A stretch of 64,000 nucleotides of DNA from Bradyrhizobium ivorense (GCF_900696085.1 NZ_CAADFC020000014.1:1-64000); one strand, 5' to 3'; shown: positions 17,280 through 26,400, counted from the first letter of the stretch. Made by a program: numbers and translations. Notes: generated by a model not told the origin, from the sequence alone.

Positions 17280-18044
17280 ATGTCAATCGCACTGCGTCAG
17301 CAATTATCCTACCGGAAAACCCGCCCGGAAACCTCGTTCGGTCCGTTCCGCCCCTTCCCCGCCCTGCCCTGGCTGATCATGGCGGCGGCGCTGCGGATCG
17401 TCGCCTATGGCAAGGGCGCGGGACTGGCGCTTCCCGCCATCGTGCTGGCCGACGTCTCCGTGCTGCTCGCCTTCTTCGCGACCGCGCGGCGTTCGATCCA
17501 GGCCGCCGGCGGCCGGTCGTCGCTGGGTGATTTGAGCCTCGCCGAGCAGATCAGGCTGTCGCTGTCGATCCTGTGGCGGATCACGCTGGTGATGGCGGCG
17601 GCGACCTCGGCTGCCGCCGCGCTCGGCTTCACGACGTTTGCACCGAACCTGATGGCGGGCCTCGACGGCATGGCCTTCGACCAGTTCACCGATGCCGGGC
17701 GATACTGGAGTGCCGCCATCGCCGCGCTGGTGCTCATGATCATCGTCCATGCCGAGGGCAATGCCGGCCGTGTCGAGCTGTTTGCCGCCGTCAGGGCGCT
17801 GGCGCAGCACGCCTTTTGGCTGGCGATCGCCGTGCTCGCGCTCGGCACGGTCAACATCGCGCTCAGCCTCGGGCAAGGGCTGGTTCGCAACGCGATCTGG
17901 CAGTTCTGGCAGACCTCGCCGGTGAGCGAGCCGGTCAAGAGCGTGGTCTACTTCACCTTCATCTTCAGCTTCGCGATGCTGCGGCTCTGGATCACGCTGT
18001 CGATCCTGACCTTCGGCCTCAAGCAATCCTACGCGGGCAGATAG
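17280..18044 (+). CDS. Integral membrane protein of unknown function
   Basis: A 254-aa protein with about six hydrophobic segments, e.g. LPWLIMAAALRIVAYG, IVLADVSVLLAFFA, ITLVMAAATSAAAALGF, SAAIAALVLMIIV, AFWLAIAVLALGTVNIAL and SVVYFTFIFSFAMLRLW. No catalytic motif is visible and I do not recognise a named family. ATG 17280 is preferred to an upstream TTG because it gives a short polar N-terminus before the first helix. It is isolated between repeat regions. Confidence 0.65.
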   Translation: MSIALRQQLSYRKTRPETSFGPFRPFPALPWLIMAAALRIVAYGKGAGLALPAIVLADVSVLLAFFATARRSIQAAGGRSSLGDLSLAEQIRLSLSILWRITLVMAAATSAAAALGFTTFAPNLMAGLDGMAFDQFTDAGRYWSAAIAALVLMIIVHAEGNAGRVELFAAVRALAQHAFWLAIAVLALGTVNIALSLGQGLVRNAIWQFWQTSPVSEPVKSVVYFTFIFSFAMLRLWITLSILTFGLKQSYAGR

Positions 18045-18703
18045 AGCATGATGAATTGGGTTGAATCGGTTTGACCGCGGGTTCGGTCCACCTCTCCCCG
18101 ACGGGGAGAGGTCGATTTGCGCAGCAAATCGGGTGAGGGCCGCAGCTCTCACGAGAGACCGTCACCCCTCACCCGGCGCTGCGCCATAGCCGAAGCTTCG
18201 CTTCGGCGTCACTAAGGACGGCCGCGAAACGCGGCCGATGCCTCTCCCAAGGGAGAGGTGAAGCTCCGCTGCCTCTCCAGCTCAACCCAATCTCATCGCG
18301 CTTTAGCTCGCCGCGCGCGTCCGTCACTGGTCCGCCGGCTGCTGAGGTGCTGTTGCTCCCTCGCCCCGTTCTTACGGGGAGAGGGTTGGGGTGAGGGGCT
18401 GCTTCCGCATAGACGGTGATAGTTGCGTTCGCGGAGACTCCCCCTCACCCGAAACGCATCTGGCGATGCGTTTCGACCTCTCCCCGCACGCGGGGCGAGG
18501 TGAAGTTGCTGCTCCCTCGCCCCGTTCTTACGGGGAGAGGGTTGGGGTGAGGGGCTGCTTCCGCGAAGACGGCGATAAATGCGTTCGCGGAGAGCCCCCC
18601 TCACCCGAAACGCATCTGGCGATGCGTTTCGACCTCTCCCCGCACGCGGGGCGAGGTGAAGCGGAGCCTGCGGCACAATCCAATGGAAAGTCATTTCGCC
18701 TTA
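18045..18703. repeat. Repeat-rich intergenic region, no gene
   Basis: About 660 bases made almost entirely of REP-like palindromes. 18085-18262 contains CTCTCCCCGACGGGGAGAGG, ATTTGCGCAGCAAAT and CCTCTCCCAAGGGAGAGG. 18283-18306 is half of the CAACCCAATCTCATCGCGCT family, whose other half (GAGCATGATGAATTGGGTTG) sits at 18046-18065. 18356-18661 is a 150-bp tandem duplication listed separately. No reading frame here looks real. Confidence 0.75.
18356..18661. repeat. Tandem pair of 150-bp REP-like units
   Basis: Copy 1 at 18356-18505 and copy 2 at 18512-18661 are nearly identical over 150 bases, separated by 6 bases. Each unit contains CTCGCCCCGTTCTTACGGGG, GGGTTGGGGTGAGGGGCTGC, a spacer where most differences fall, CCCCTCACCCGAAACGCATC, and the closing CTCTCCCCGCACGCGGGG. 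Related single units occur at 48968-49137, 50097-50163 and 54110-54290. Confidence 0.85.
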
Positions 18704-19551
18704 GGTGGTGTGGACTCTAGGGATTCCCTTTTAGGGGCAAATCAGATTCAAGATTGCTTTTGGGGAGGCAGTCTTGGGTGTGATGGATCGGCTGGTGTTG
18801 AGCGACGCGGCGTGGGAGCGGATGGCGCCGCTGATCATAGGCCGGCCTGACCAGAAGGGCTCGACCGGCCGCGACAATCGGATGTTCGTGGAGGGTGTGC
18901 TTTGGATCGTGCGTACGGGCGCTCCCTGGCGTGATCTTCCGGAGGCGTTCGGAGACTGGAACAGCGTGTTCCGGCGCTTCAGTCGATGGAGCGCCAAAGG
19001 CGTCTGGTGCCGCATCTTCGAGGCGATGTCCGATGACCCCGACTTCGAATATTTGATCGTCGATTCCACCATCGTCCGAGCCCATCAGCATGCTGCCGGG
19101 GCCAAAAAAGGGGGTCTGAAGATCAGGCAATTGGCCGTTCGCGCGGCGGCCTGAGCACCAAGATACATATGGCCGTTCGCGGCTTGGGATGTCCCGTACG
19201 GTTCACGATCACCGCGGGTCAGAAGGGCGATGCACCGCAAGCTGCCGAATTGATCGAGGGGTTGCCTGCCGAGGTGGTCATGGGCGACACGGCCTATGAC
19301 GCCGATCACTTGCGCCAAGCCATCGCAGCCAAAGGGGCGCTCGCCGTCATCCCCAACAACCCGTCACGAGCGCTCAAGCATCCGCTCGACAAGTATCTCT
19401 ATGCCCAGCGCCACCTCGTCGAATGCTGCTTCTCAAAGCTCAAGCAATTCCGCCGCGTCGCAACCCGCTTCGAAAAGACCGCTCGAAATTATCGGGCGGT
19501 CGTCACCCTCGCAGCCATCATTCTCTGGCTGCGGTAAGTGTCCACACCACC
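18704..19551 (+). mobile_element. IS5-family (IS427-type) insertion sequence, complete
   Basis: 848 bp bounded by inverted repeats beginning GGTGGTGTGGAC (18704) and ending GTCCACACCACC (19551). A TA dinucleotide lies outside each end, the target duplication expected for the IS427 group. The element carries a two-frame DDE transposase. It sits just before a GAGCATGATC palindrome: removing the element would restore ...CGCCTTAGAGCATGATCC.... Confidence 0.88.
18783..19537 (+). CDS. IS5-family transposase made by -1 frameshift between two frames
   Basis: Frame A runs 18783-19154 (MDRLVLSDAAWERMAPLIIG...) and contains the first catalytic Asp in IVDSTIVRAHQHAAGAKKG. Frame B, in the -1 frame, continues EDQAIGRSRGGLSTKIH and carries the second Asp (MGDTAYDADHLR) and the Glu (HLVECCFSKLKQ), ending at 19537. 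The crossover lies at a run of six A and five G at 19104-19114. IS427-group elements normally use programmed -1 frameshifting here, so the element may well be active rather than broken. The whole product would be about 250 aa. Confidence 0.85.
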
Positions 19552-19553
19552 TA

Positions 19554-19655
19554 GAGCATGATCCGGAAAAGTGTGAAGCGGTTTTCCGAAAAGATCATGC
19601 TCAAACAAAGAGCTAAAGCGCGATGACGATTCAACCTAATCTCATCGCGCTTTAG
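19554..19655. repeat. Palindromic repeat pair next to the IS5 element
   Basis: GAGCATGATCCGGAAAAGTG ... AAAGATCATGCTC, followed by CTAAAGCGCGATGA ... TCATCGCGCTTTAG. Nearly the same as 17050-17190 but without the GCGTTTGCGC insert. The TAA stop codon of the minus-strand lipoprotein gene (19652-19654) lies inside the last arm, so the repeat has contributed the end of that gene. Confidence 0.8.
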
Positions 19656-20863
19656 GCGCCAAAACTCTTCGGCGAGCCGGCGACCGGAGTGGCGCCGCCG
19701 GACGCCACCTTCATCACCGCAAGGCCGCGCTCGTTGGTGCCGTCGGAGCGGAAACGGAACAGGCCGTCGATGCCGGCAAAGCCGGACGGATTGGTCAGCG
19801 TCTCCGGCGCGAAGCGCTGCGCGCCCTGGGTGCGGGCAAGCGCCGCCATCAGCGCCACCGCGTCATAGGCAAGGGTTGCGGTGCGCACCGGCTCGCCGCC
19901 GAATTTGGTGCGGTAGCGGCCGGCGAAGTTGCGGAAGCCGGCGGGATCCGGCGCGGCATAGAGGCCGCCCTGCAGCACCGGGCTCGCGGCCACCCGCGGA
20001 TTGTCCCACAAGCCGGTGCCGAGCATCTGGATGTTGCGCAGATTGGCGCCGGCCGCGGTCAGCGCATCGGCGGTCGCGACCACCGAATCGCCGTCATCGG
20101 CGATCAGGAGCGCATCGGCCTGGCCGAGCGCCTGCGCCACGGACCGCGCCGGCGTCGCGCGATCCGCGCCGTATTTCTCGAACGCGACGATGCGGCCGTT
20201 CTTGCGGCCGACCGCCTGCTTGAACGCGGCCTCGACCACGTTGCCGTAGGCGTTGTCGGGCACCATCGCCGCAAACGAGCGTTTTCCGATCCCTGCGGAA
20301 TAGTCGACGATGCGGTTGATATCCGACTCCGGCAGGAAGCTGAGCAGATAAACGCCGCGCCCGGCCACGCTGGAATCCGTCGAGAACGCGATCAGGGAAA
20401 CGCCGCGCGTCCGCGTCAGTTGCGCGGCGGCAGGCACCGAGCCGGCGAACAACGGCCCCAGAATGATCTCGGCCCCTTCGGACAACGCCTGCTGGGTGCC
20501 CTGCGACGCGCCCTGGGCGCTGCCGCCATCGTCCTTGATCAGGAGCTGGATGTTGGGGTTCTGAAACTCCGCCAGCGCCATTTCGGCCGCGTTCCGCATC
20601 GACTGCGCGGCGACGCCGGCATTGCCGGCGGCCGACAGCGGCAGGATCAGTCCGACCTTGACCTGTCCGGTGCCGACCGCCTGCGGTTGCTGCGGCGGGC
20701 CGGCCGGCCCCGCCTCCGGTCCGGAGAAGGGGCTGGTGAATTGGCTCAGGCTCTGCTGCACGCCGGAACAGGCCGACAGCAGCGGCGCGCCCACGATAAG
20801 GCCAAGCGCGGTCCGCCGGGTCACGCCCGACGGCGGGGACTTGCGGTGATGCGGGCCTTCCAT
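19652..20863 (-). CDS. LpoA-like penicillin-binding protein activator lipoprotein (periplasmic-binding fold)
   Basis: A 403-aa lipoprotein. The N-terminus RRTALGLIVGAPLLSACSG carries a lipobox (LSAC). After a proline-rich linker comes a type I periplasmic-binding domain: VKVGLILPLSAAGNAG, GAEIILGPLFAGSVPAAAQL, GVSLIAFSTD, AAMVPDNAYGN. This pattern matches the 'penicillin-binding protein activator' group rather than a transporter subunit, and no ABC permease genes are nearby. ATG 20863 (METMEG region) is preferred over an ATG 75 bp upstream. It is divergent from rsmI, as LpoA and RsmI are in many proteobacteria, which supports the call. Confidence 0.85.
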   Translation of the reverse strand: MEGPHHRKSPPSGVTRRTALGLIVGAPLLSACSGVQQSLSQFTSPFSGPEAGPAGPPQQPQAVGTGQVKVGLILPLSAAGNAGVAAQSMRNAAEMALAEFQNPNIQLLIKDDGGSAQGASQGTQQALSEGAEIILGPLFAGSVPAAAQLTRTRGVSLIAFSTDSSVAGRGVYLLSFLPESDINRIVDYSAGIGKRSFAAMVPDNAYGNVVEAAFKQAVGRKNGRIVAFEKYGADRATPARSVAQALGQADALLIADDGDSVVATADALTAAGANLRNIQMLGTGLWDNPRVAASPVLQGGLYAAPDPAGFRNFAGRYRTKFGGEPVRTATLAYDAVALMAALARTQGAQRFAPETLTNPSGFAGIDGLFRFRSDGTNERGLAVMKVASGGATPVAGSPKSFGA

Positions 20864-21087
20864 CGTCTCTCTTCTCTTGGCCGACCTCGATCGGCCAGGA
20901 CTCCATTCCGGCCTGATGAGGCGGGTGGATTCAGGCATATTGTCGGCGAATAGTTAACTAAAACAAAAGGATTATGGCCCTGCCGCGCCGCCGCCGAGGC
21001 CCACATTCCTCCGAGCCGGACAGCGAGCTTTCGGCCAACATCCCTCCCGATGTGGCGCAAGCGCTGCCGTCGCTCTAGATTGGCATT

Positions 21088-22041
21088 ATGCGCGCAAAAG
21101 CCAGTTCCCTCCATAGTTCGAACGCCACGGCGGGCGCTGTGGACAGAACCTTTTCGATCGCCGGCCAGGTGCTTTCGGCGCCCAGGGCCGCGGCGGGGCT
21201 CCATCTGGTCGCGACCCCGATCGGCAATCTCGCAGATATCACCCTGCGCGCGCTGGAAACGCTGGCCGGTGTCGACGTCATCGCCTGCGAGGACACCAGG
21301 ATCACCCGCCGTCTGACCGAGCGTTACGCGATCAGCGCCGAGCTCGTGCCCTATCACGAGCACAATGCGGCGCAGGCACGGCCAAAGATCCTGGAGCGGC
21401 TGGCGCAGGGCGCCTCGATCGCGCTGGTCTCCGATGCCGGCACGCCGCTGATCTCCGATCCCGGCTTCAAGCTGGTGCGCGAGGTCTGCGCCGCCGGACA
21501 CAAGGTGATCGCGGTGCCCGGAGCCTCATCGGTGCTGACCGCGCTGTCGGTTGCGGCGCTGCCGACCGACCGGTTCTTCTTCGAGGGATTCTTGCCGGCC
21601 AAGGAGCACGCGCGCCGCGCTCGGCTCGGCGACCTGGCCCGGATCGATGCGACGCTGGTGATGTTCGAATCGGGCAATCGCGTGCAGGACAGCTTGCGCG
21701 ATCTCGCCGCGGCCATGGGCGGCCGCGATGTCGCGATCTGCCGCGAGCTGACCAAGCTGCACGAGGAGATCACGCGCGGACCGATCGCCGAGCTTGCCGC
21801 AGCCGCCGATGCGCTGGAAACGCGCGGCGAGTTCGTGCTGGTGGTCGGGCCGCCGCCTGACGATGCCGCCGTGATGGACCAAAACGCGCTCGACGATCTC
21901 CTGCGCGCGCAGCTCGCGCGTGGCAGTGTCAAGGACGCGGTGGCGCATGCGGTCGAACTGTCGGGGCGGCCGCGCCGCGAGGTTTATGCCCGCGCACTTG
22001 AGCTCGCCAAAGATACCGGGGACGGCGATGGCGAAGACTGA
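21088..22041 (+). CDS. rsmI: 16S rRNA (cytidine-1402 2'-O)-methyltransferase
   Basis: A 317-aa tetrapyrrole-methylase-fold protein that methylates C1402 in the ribosomal P site. Motifs: LHLVATPIGNLADITLRAL, ACEDTRITRRL, LVSDAGTPLISDPGFKLV, VPGASSVLTALSVAALPTDRFFFEGFLP, and the C-terminal EITRGPIAEL. About 30 residues before LHLVATPIG form an N-terminal extension that may be shorter in reality. It overlaps yraN by 14 bp, and gshB follows. Confidence 0.95.
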   Translation: MRAKASSLHSSNATAGAVDRTFSIAGQVLSAPRAAAGLHLVATPIGNLADITLRALETLAGVDVIACEDTRITRRLTERYAISAELVPYHEHNAAQARPKILERLAQGASIALVSDAGTPLISDPGFKLVREVCAAGHKVIAVPGASSVLTALSVAALPTDRFFFEGFLPAKEHARRARLGDLARIDATLVMFESGNRVQDSLRDLAAAMGGRDVAICRELTKLHEEITRGPIAELAAAADALETRGEFVLVVGPPPDDAAVMDQNALDDLLRAQLARGSVKDAVAHAVELSGRPRREVYARALELAKDTGDGDGED

Positions 22042-22411
22042 CAGCGCCTCGCCCGAACGCGTTGCGGCCTTCCGCACCGGCCTGTCGGCCGAAAGCCGCG
22101 CCGCCGCGCTTTTGATCGCAAAAGGCTATCGCATCCTGGCCAAGCGCTTCCGCACCCCCTATGGCGAGATCGACCTGGTGGCGCGCCGGCGCAGCCTGAT
22201 CGTCTTCGTCGAGGTCAAGGCGCGCCCCAGCCTCGACGACGCCGCCTATGCGGTGACACCGCGCCAGCAGCAGCGCATCATCAATGCCGCCCAGGCCTGG
22301 CTGATGGCGCATCCCGAACATGCCGAATTTGACCTCAGATTCGATGCCGTGCTGATTGCGCCGCGCAGCCTGCCGCGCCATCTGTTAGCGGCATTCGACG
22401 CAAGCCCTTAA
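22028..22411 (+). CDS. yraN: YraN/UPF0102 family endonuclease-like protein
   Basis: A 127-aa protein of the UPF0102 family, which has a Holliday-junction-resolvase-like nuclease fold but no firmly established role. The conserved block is ESRAAALLIAKGYRILAKRFRTPYGEIDLVARRRSLIVFVEVKAR, with the Glu/Asp-x-x-Glu-x-Lys nuclease-type residues. ATG 22028 overlaps the end of rsmI by 14 bp. The rsmI-yraN-gshB order is common in proteobacteria. Confidence 0.9.
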   Translation: MAKTDSASPERVAAFRTGLSAESRAAALLIAKGYRILAKRFRTPYGEIDLVARRRSLIVFVEVKARPSLDDAAYAVTPRQQQRIINAAQAWLMAHPEHAEFDLRFDAVLIAPRSLPRHLLAAFDASP

Positions 22412-22441
22412 AATTTACCCTCAGACCCGCGGACACGCTCC

Positions 22442-23389
22442 ATGAAACTGAAAGTCGCCGTCCAGATGGACCCCATCGCGCGCATCAACATCCGCGGCGA
22501 TTCCACCTTTGCGCTGCTGCTCGAGGCGCAGAAGCGCGGCCACGGCATTTCCTATTACACGCCGGACAGACTGTCGCTGCGCGGCGAGGAGCTGGTGGCG
22601 CCGGTGCAGCCGCTCACCGTGCGCGACGAGGTCGGCAACCACTTCACGCTCGGCGAAGCCAAGCGCGAAGCGCTCAACGGCTACGACGTCGTGCTGCTGC
22701 GCCAGGACCCGCCGTTCGACCTCGCCTACATCACCTCGACGCATTTTCTGGAGCGCATCCATCCGAACACGCTCGTTGTCAACGACCCGGCCAGCGTGCG
22801 CAACGCGCCGGAAAAGCTGTTCGTGATGAATTTTCCGCAGCTGATGCCGCCGACCCTGATCTCGCGCGAGCTCGACGAGATCAACGCGTTCCGCGACCAG
22901 CACGGCGCGGTTGTCATGAAACCGCTGCACGGGCATGGCGGCGCCGCGGTGTTTCGCGTGATGCCGCAGGACATGAATTTCGGCTCGCTGTTCGACATGT
23001 TCTCGGTGACCTTCAAGGAGCCCTGGGTGATCCAGCGCTTCCTTCCCGAGGTGAAGCATGGCGACAAGCGCATCATCCTGGTCGACGGTGAATTCGCCGG
23101 TGCCGTCAACCGCGTGCCGGCCGCCGATGATCTGCGCTCCAACATGGTGCGCGGCGGCGCGGCCGCGGCAACCGAGCTCTCCGACCGCGAGCGCGAAATC
23201 TGCGCCACCGTCGGGCCCGCGCTGCGCGAGCGCGGCCTGATGTTCGTCGGCCTCGACGTGATCGACGGCAACCTCACCGAGATCAACGTGACCTCGCCGA
23301 CCGGCATCCGCGCCATCCAGCGGCTCAACGGCCCCGACGTCGCGGCCAAGGTCTGGGATGCGATCGAGGCGAAGCGCGCCAAGCCCTGA
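22442..23389 (+). CDS. gshB: Glutathione synthetase
   Basis: ATP-grasp ligase (315 aa) joining gamma-glutamylcysteine and glycine to make glutathione. Clear family features are KVAVQMDPIARINIRGDSTF at the start, VVLLRQDPPFDLAYITSTHFLE, VMKPLHGHGGAAVFRV, KRIILVDGEFAGAVNRVPA and INVTSPTGIRAIQRLNG near the C-terminus. It lies 30 bp after yraN. Glutathione would also serve the YghU-like transferase at 50 kb. Confidence 0.95.
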   Translation: MKLKVAVQMDPIARINIRGDSTFALLLEAQKRGHGISYYTPDRLSLRGEELVAPVQPLTVRDEVGNHFTLGEAKREALNGYDVVLLRQDPPFDLAYITSTHFLERIHPNTLVVNDPASVRNAPEKLFVMNFPQLMPPTLISRELDEINAFRDQHGAVVMKPLHGHGGAAVFRVMPQDMNFGSLFDMFSVTFKEPWVIQRFLPEVKHGDKRIILVDGEFAGAVNRVPAADDLRSNMVRGGAAAATELSDREREICATVGPALRERGLMFVGLDVIDGNLTEINVTSPTGIRAIQRLNGPDVAAKVWDAIEAKRAKP

Positions 23390-23652
23390 TCGCGCGCTCG
23401 CCGCGCGGGCAGAGTTGCAACAAAAGCGACAAAACAACCCCATGCAAAGTAGCGTGCACCTGATTTAGGCAGCGTGCACGACATCTCCTGCGAATCATTC
23501 GCACGAGATGACGGCTTGCAAGCTCGACCTTATGAGACCACTTGCCAGCTTGCGCGGGCGAGCGCAGCATCGCCTTGCCTGCATCAGGTCAAGCAGCGGG
23601 CCAGAGCGGGCAACAACGCGAACAATCTCAAAAAGACTATGGAGGAAGACGT

Positions 23653-24624
23653 ATGACGCTCAATGTCTCACGACGATCCTTGCTCGCGCTCGGCGCCGGT
23701 CTCGGTGCCAGCACCTTGCTCGGCGGCACCGCGATGGCGCGCGCGCCGAAGCAGGGCACACAGACGCCCTACTGGCACCGTTTCGTTCTGGGCGAGGCCG
23801 AAGTCACCGTGGTCTCCGACGGCCCGCTGCCGCTCGGCGATCCCTCCGGCACCTTCACCGGCGTGCCGAAGGAAGAAGTCAAGAAGATGCTGGCCGACAA
23901 CTTCCTCAATCCAGACAACGTCGTGCTCGAGCAGAACTCGCCGATCGTCAACACCGGCGACAAGCTGATCCTGTTCGACACCGGCATGGGCACCTCGAAG
24001 GCGTTCGGCCCGACCACCGGCCGGCAGCAGAAGAGCATGATGGAAGCCGGCATCAAGCCCGCCGACATCGACGCGGTGGTGCTGTCGCACGCCCATATCG
24101 ACCACATCGGCGGCATCGTCGACGCCAATGACAAGCCGCTGTTCCCGAACGCGCAGTACTACATCACCCAGAGCGATTACGAGTTCTGGACCGACGAAGG
24201 CAAGATGGGCAGCCCGCTGAAGGATTTCATCGTGCATGCCCGCAAGAACCTGCTGCCGGTCAAGGACCGCCTGGTGTTCATCAAGGACGGCCAGGAATTC
24301 CTGCCCGGCGTGCAGGCGATCGCGGCGCCCGGCCACACCGTCGGCCACACCATCTTCATGGTGACCTCGGCCGGCAAATCCTTCGCCTTCCTCGGCGACC
24401 TCTCGCATCACGCGGTGCTCTTGCTCGAGCGTCCGCGGATGGAATTCTCCTACGATACCGATCCGAAGCAGGCGGCAGCGTCGCGGGTCAAGCTCCTGGA
24501 GATGCTGGCGGCGAACAAGATCGCGGTGATGTCCTATCACTTCGCCTGGCCGGGCTATGGCCACGTCGCCAAGGCCGGCGAGGGCTTTCACTACTATCCC
24601 GAGCCGATGCAGATGCAGCTGTGA
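23653..24624 (+). CDS. Tat-exported metallo-beta-lactamase-fold hydrolase
   Basis: A 323-aa protein with a twin-arginine signal (VSRRSLLALGAGLGASTLLGG, AMA cleavage region). The metallo-beta-lactamase domain has the HxHxDH motif in LSHAHIDHIGG, GHTVGHT and FLGDLSHH. The start follows a good ribosome site (GGAGGA, 23641-23646). It is a single gene with 263 bp of unassigned sequence upstream. The substrate is unknown; a lactonase- or quorum-quenching-like activity is possible for this fold but not shown. Metals would be loaded before export. Confidence 0.85.
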   Translation: MTLNVSRRSLLALGAGLGASTLLGGTAMARAPKQGTQTPYWHRFVLGEAEVTVVSDGPLPLGDPSGTFTGVPKEEVKKMLADNFLNPDNVVLEQNSPIVNTGDKLILFDTGMGTSKAFGPTTGRQQKSMMEAGIKPADIDAVVLSHAHIDHIGGIVDANDKPLFPNAQYYITQSDYEFWTDEGKMGSPLKDFIVHARKNLLPVKDRLVFIKDGQEFLPGVQAIAAPGHTVGHTIFMVTSAGKSFAFLGDLSHHAVLLLERPRMEFSYDTDPKQAAASRVKLLEMLAANKIAVMSYHFAWPGYGHVAKAGEGFHYYPEPMQMQL

Positions 24625-24729
24625 CGGCGATCGTTCGGGGGCGGCGTACGTCGCTCCCGAACGTTCCTGTAATGTTCTTGCGCTGAGCGCCCCTTTCCGC
24701 TACCTTGGGTGGCGGAAGAATGGGGCAGC

Positions 24730-26280
24730 ATGGTCCAGCGGGTTTCCACCGTCGCGTTCGAGGGGATCGAGGCCCGTGCGGTCGACGTGCAGGTGCAGGT
24801 CGCGCCCGGCCTGCCGGCCTTTGCGATCGTCGGCCTGCCCGACAAGGCGGTGTCGGAGGCGCGCGAGCGGGTGCGCTCGGCGCTGATCGCCTCCGGGCTG
24901 GCGCTGCCGGCCCGCCGCATCACCGTCAACCTCGCGCCCGCCGACCTGCCCAAGGAAGGTAGCCATTACGACCTGCCGATCGCACTCGGCCTGATGGCGG
25001 CGATCGGCGCGATCCCGCCGGATGCCCTGGGCGGCTTCACCGTGCTCGGCGAGCTCGGGCTCGACGGCTCGATCGCGCCGGTCGCCGGCGTGCTGCCGGC
25101 CGCGATCGGCGCCAATTCGCGCGACGAGGGGCTGATCTGCCCGGCAGCCTGCGGCTCGGAGGCGGCGTGGGCGAGCCCGGACATCCAGATCATCGCGGCG
25201 AACTCGCTGATCCAGATCGCCAACCACTTCAAGGGCACCCAGCTGCTGTCGCGCCCGCAGCCGAGGGTGCAAGAACAAAACGAAGCGCGCGAGGAAGCGC
25301 TTTTGGACCTGCGCGACATCAAGGGCCAGGAAAGCGCAAAGCGCGCGCTCGAGATCGCGGCGGCCGGCGGACATCATCTCTTGATGATCGGCTCGCCCGG
25401 CGCCGGCAAATCGATGCTGGCGGCGCGGCTGCCCTCGATCCTGCCGCCGCTGTCGCCGTCTGAACTGCTCGAAGTCTCGATGATCGCGTCCGTCGCCGGC
25501 GAGATCCGCGACGGCGCGCTGACCGCGCGGCGGCCGTTCCGCAGCCCGCATCATTCCGCCAGCATGGCGGCGCTGACCGGCGGCGGCATGCGCGCCAAGC
25601 CCGGCGAGATCTCGCTCGCGCATCAGGGCGTGCTGTTCCTCGACGAGCTGCCGGAGTTCGATCCGCGCGTGCTCGACTCGCTGCGTCAGCCGCTGGAGAA
25701 CGGCGAGGTCGCGGTGAGTCGCGCCAACCACCGCGTCACCTATCCGGCGCGCTTCATGCTGGTCGCGGCGATGAATCCGTGCCGCTGCGGCCACGCGTAT
25801 GAGCCCGGCTATTCCTGCAAGCGCGGCAGGCTCGACCGCTGCACCGCCGACTATCAGATGCGGATCTCCGGACCGCTGATGGATCGCATCGATCTGCGGA
25901 TCGAAGTGCCCGCGGTGACCGCCGCGGATCTGATCCTGCCGCCGCCGGCGGAAGGATCGGCCGAGGTCGCCGCCCGCGTCGCGGCGGCGCGCGACATCCA
26001 GCTCGCGCGCTATGCCGCCGCCGGCCTGCCGCAGGTCCGCACCAATGCGGAATGCCCGAGCGCGCTATTAGAGACCATCGCGCAGCCGGATGCGCACGGG
26101 CAAAAACTGCTGCGCGAGGCGGCCGACAACATGCGCCTCACCGCGCGCGGCTATCACCGCGTGCTGCGGGTGGCGCGCACGCTGGCCGATCTCGACGGCG
26201 CCGAGACGATCGGCCGGCTGCACCTTGCCGAGGCGCTGTCCTATCGTGCATTGGCCGACGACCTGCGCCGCGCGGCGTGA
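24730..26280 (+). CDS. comM: YifB/ComM family Mg-chelatase-like AAA+ ATPase
   Basis: A 516-aa protein. The N-terminal ChlI-type domain (residues 1-150) includes GLPAFAIVGLPDKAVSEARERVRSAL. The AAA+ module has Walker A GSPGAGKSM near residue 221, Walker B VLFLDELPEFD and a Cys-containing insertion (CRCGHAYEPGYSCKRG). The C-terminal domain includes LTARGYHRVLRVARTLADLDG. ComM is a hexameric branch-migration helicase that helps integrate DNA during natural transformation. ATG 24730 (MVQRVSTVAFEG) is the family's usual start; a GTG 21 bp upstream is also in frame. Confidence 0.92.
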   Translation: MVQRVSTVAFEGIEARAVDVQVQVAPGLPAFAIVGLPDKAVSEARERVRSALIASGLALPARRITVNLAPADLPKEGSHYDLPIALGLMAAIGAIPPDALGGFTVLGELGLDGSIAPVAGVLPAAIGANSRDEGLICPAACGSEAAWASPDIQIIAANSLIQIANHFKGTQLLSRPQPRVQEQNEAREEALLDLRDIKGQESAKRALEIAAAGGHHLLMIGSPGAGKSMLAARLPSILPPLSPSELLEVSMIASVAGEIRDGALTARRPFRSPHHSASMAALTGGGMRAKPGEISLAHQGVLFLDELPEFDPRVLDSLRQPLENGEVAVSRANHRVTYPARFMLVAAMNPCRCGHAYEPGYSCKRGRLDRCTADYQMRISGPLMDRIDLRIEVPAVTAADLILPPPAEGSAEVAARVAAARDIQLARYAAAGLPQVRTNAECPSALLETIAQPDAHGQKLLREAADNMRLTARGYHRVLRVARTLADLDGAETIGRLHLAEALSYRALADDLRRAA

Positions 26281-26400
26281 ATCGTCCCGTTTTCGTGCGG
26301 ATTCGCGTCGCGTCAACGCGACGGTAACCACTCTCATTTACGCTCCGCAAACCATAAGCGACCGCGATCGGCGGGACGCTTGGGTCGAGCGAGTGGTGTC

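Noticed and set aside
18356..18661. CRISPR-like array
   Set aside because: Only two 150-bp units with internal palindromes; no short direct repeats with unique spacers and no cas genes.
18391..18720. Open frames with PSPQPSPR-type or SPHAGRGE-type repeats in the 18 kb repeat region
   Set aside because: They are translations of REP-like palindromes; no ribosome site and no family.
19152..19170. IS5 transposase as a pseudogene with a premature stop
   Set aside because: The stop is expected for the frame-A product; the -1 frame restores all catalytic residues after an A6G5 run.
23390..23652. Riboswitch or small gene before the Tat-exported metallo-beta-lactamase-fold gene
   Set aside because: I found no known riboswitch consensus or convincing frame; only a good ribosome site at its end.
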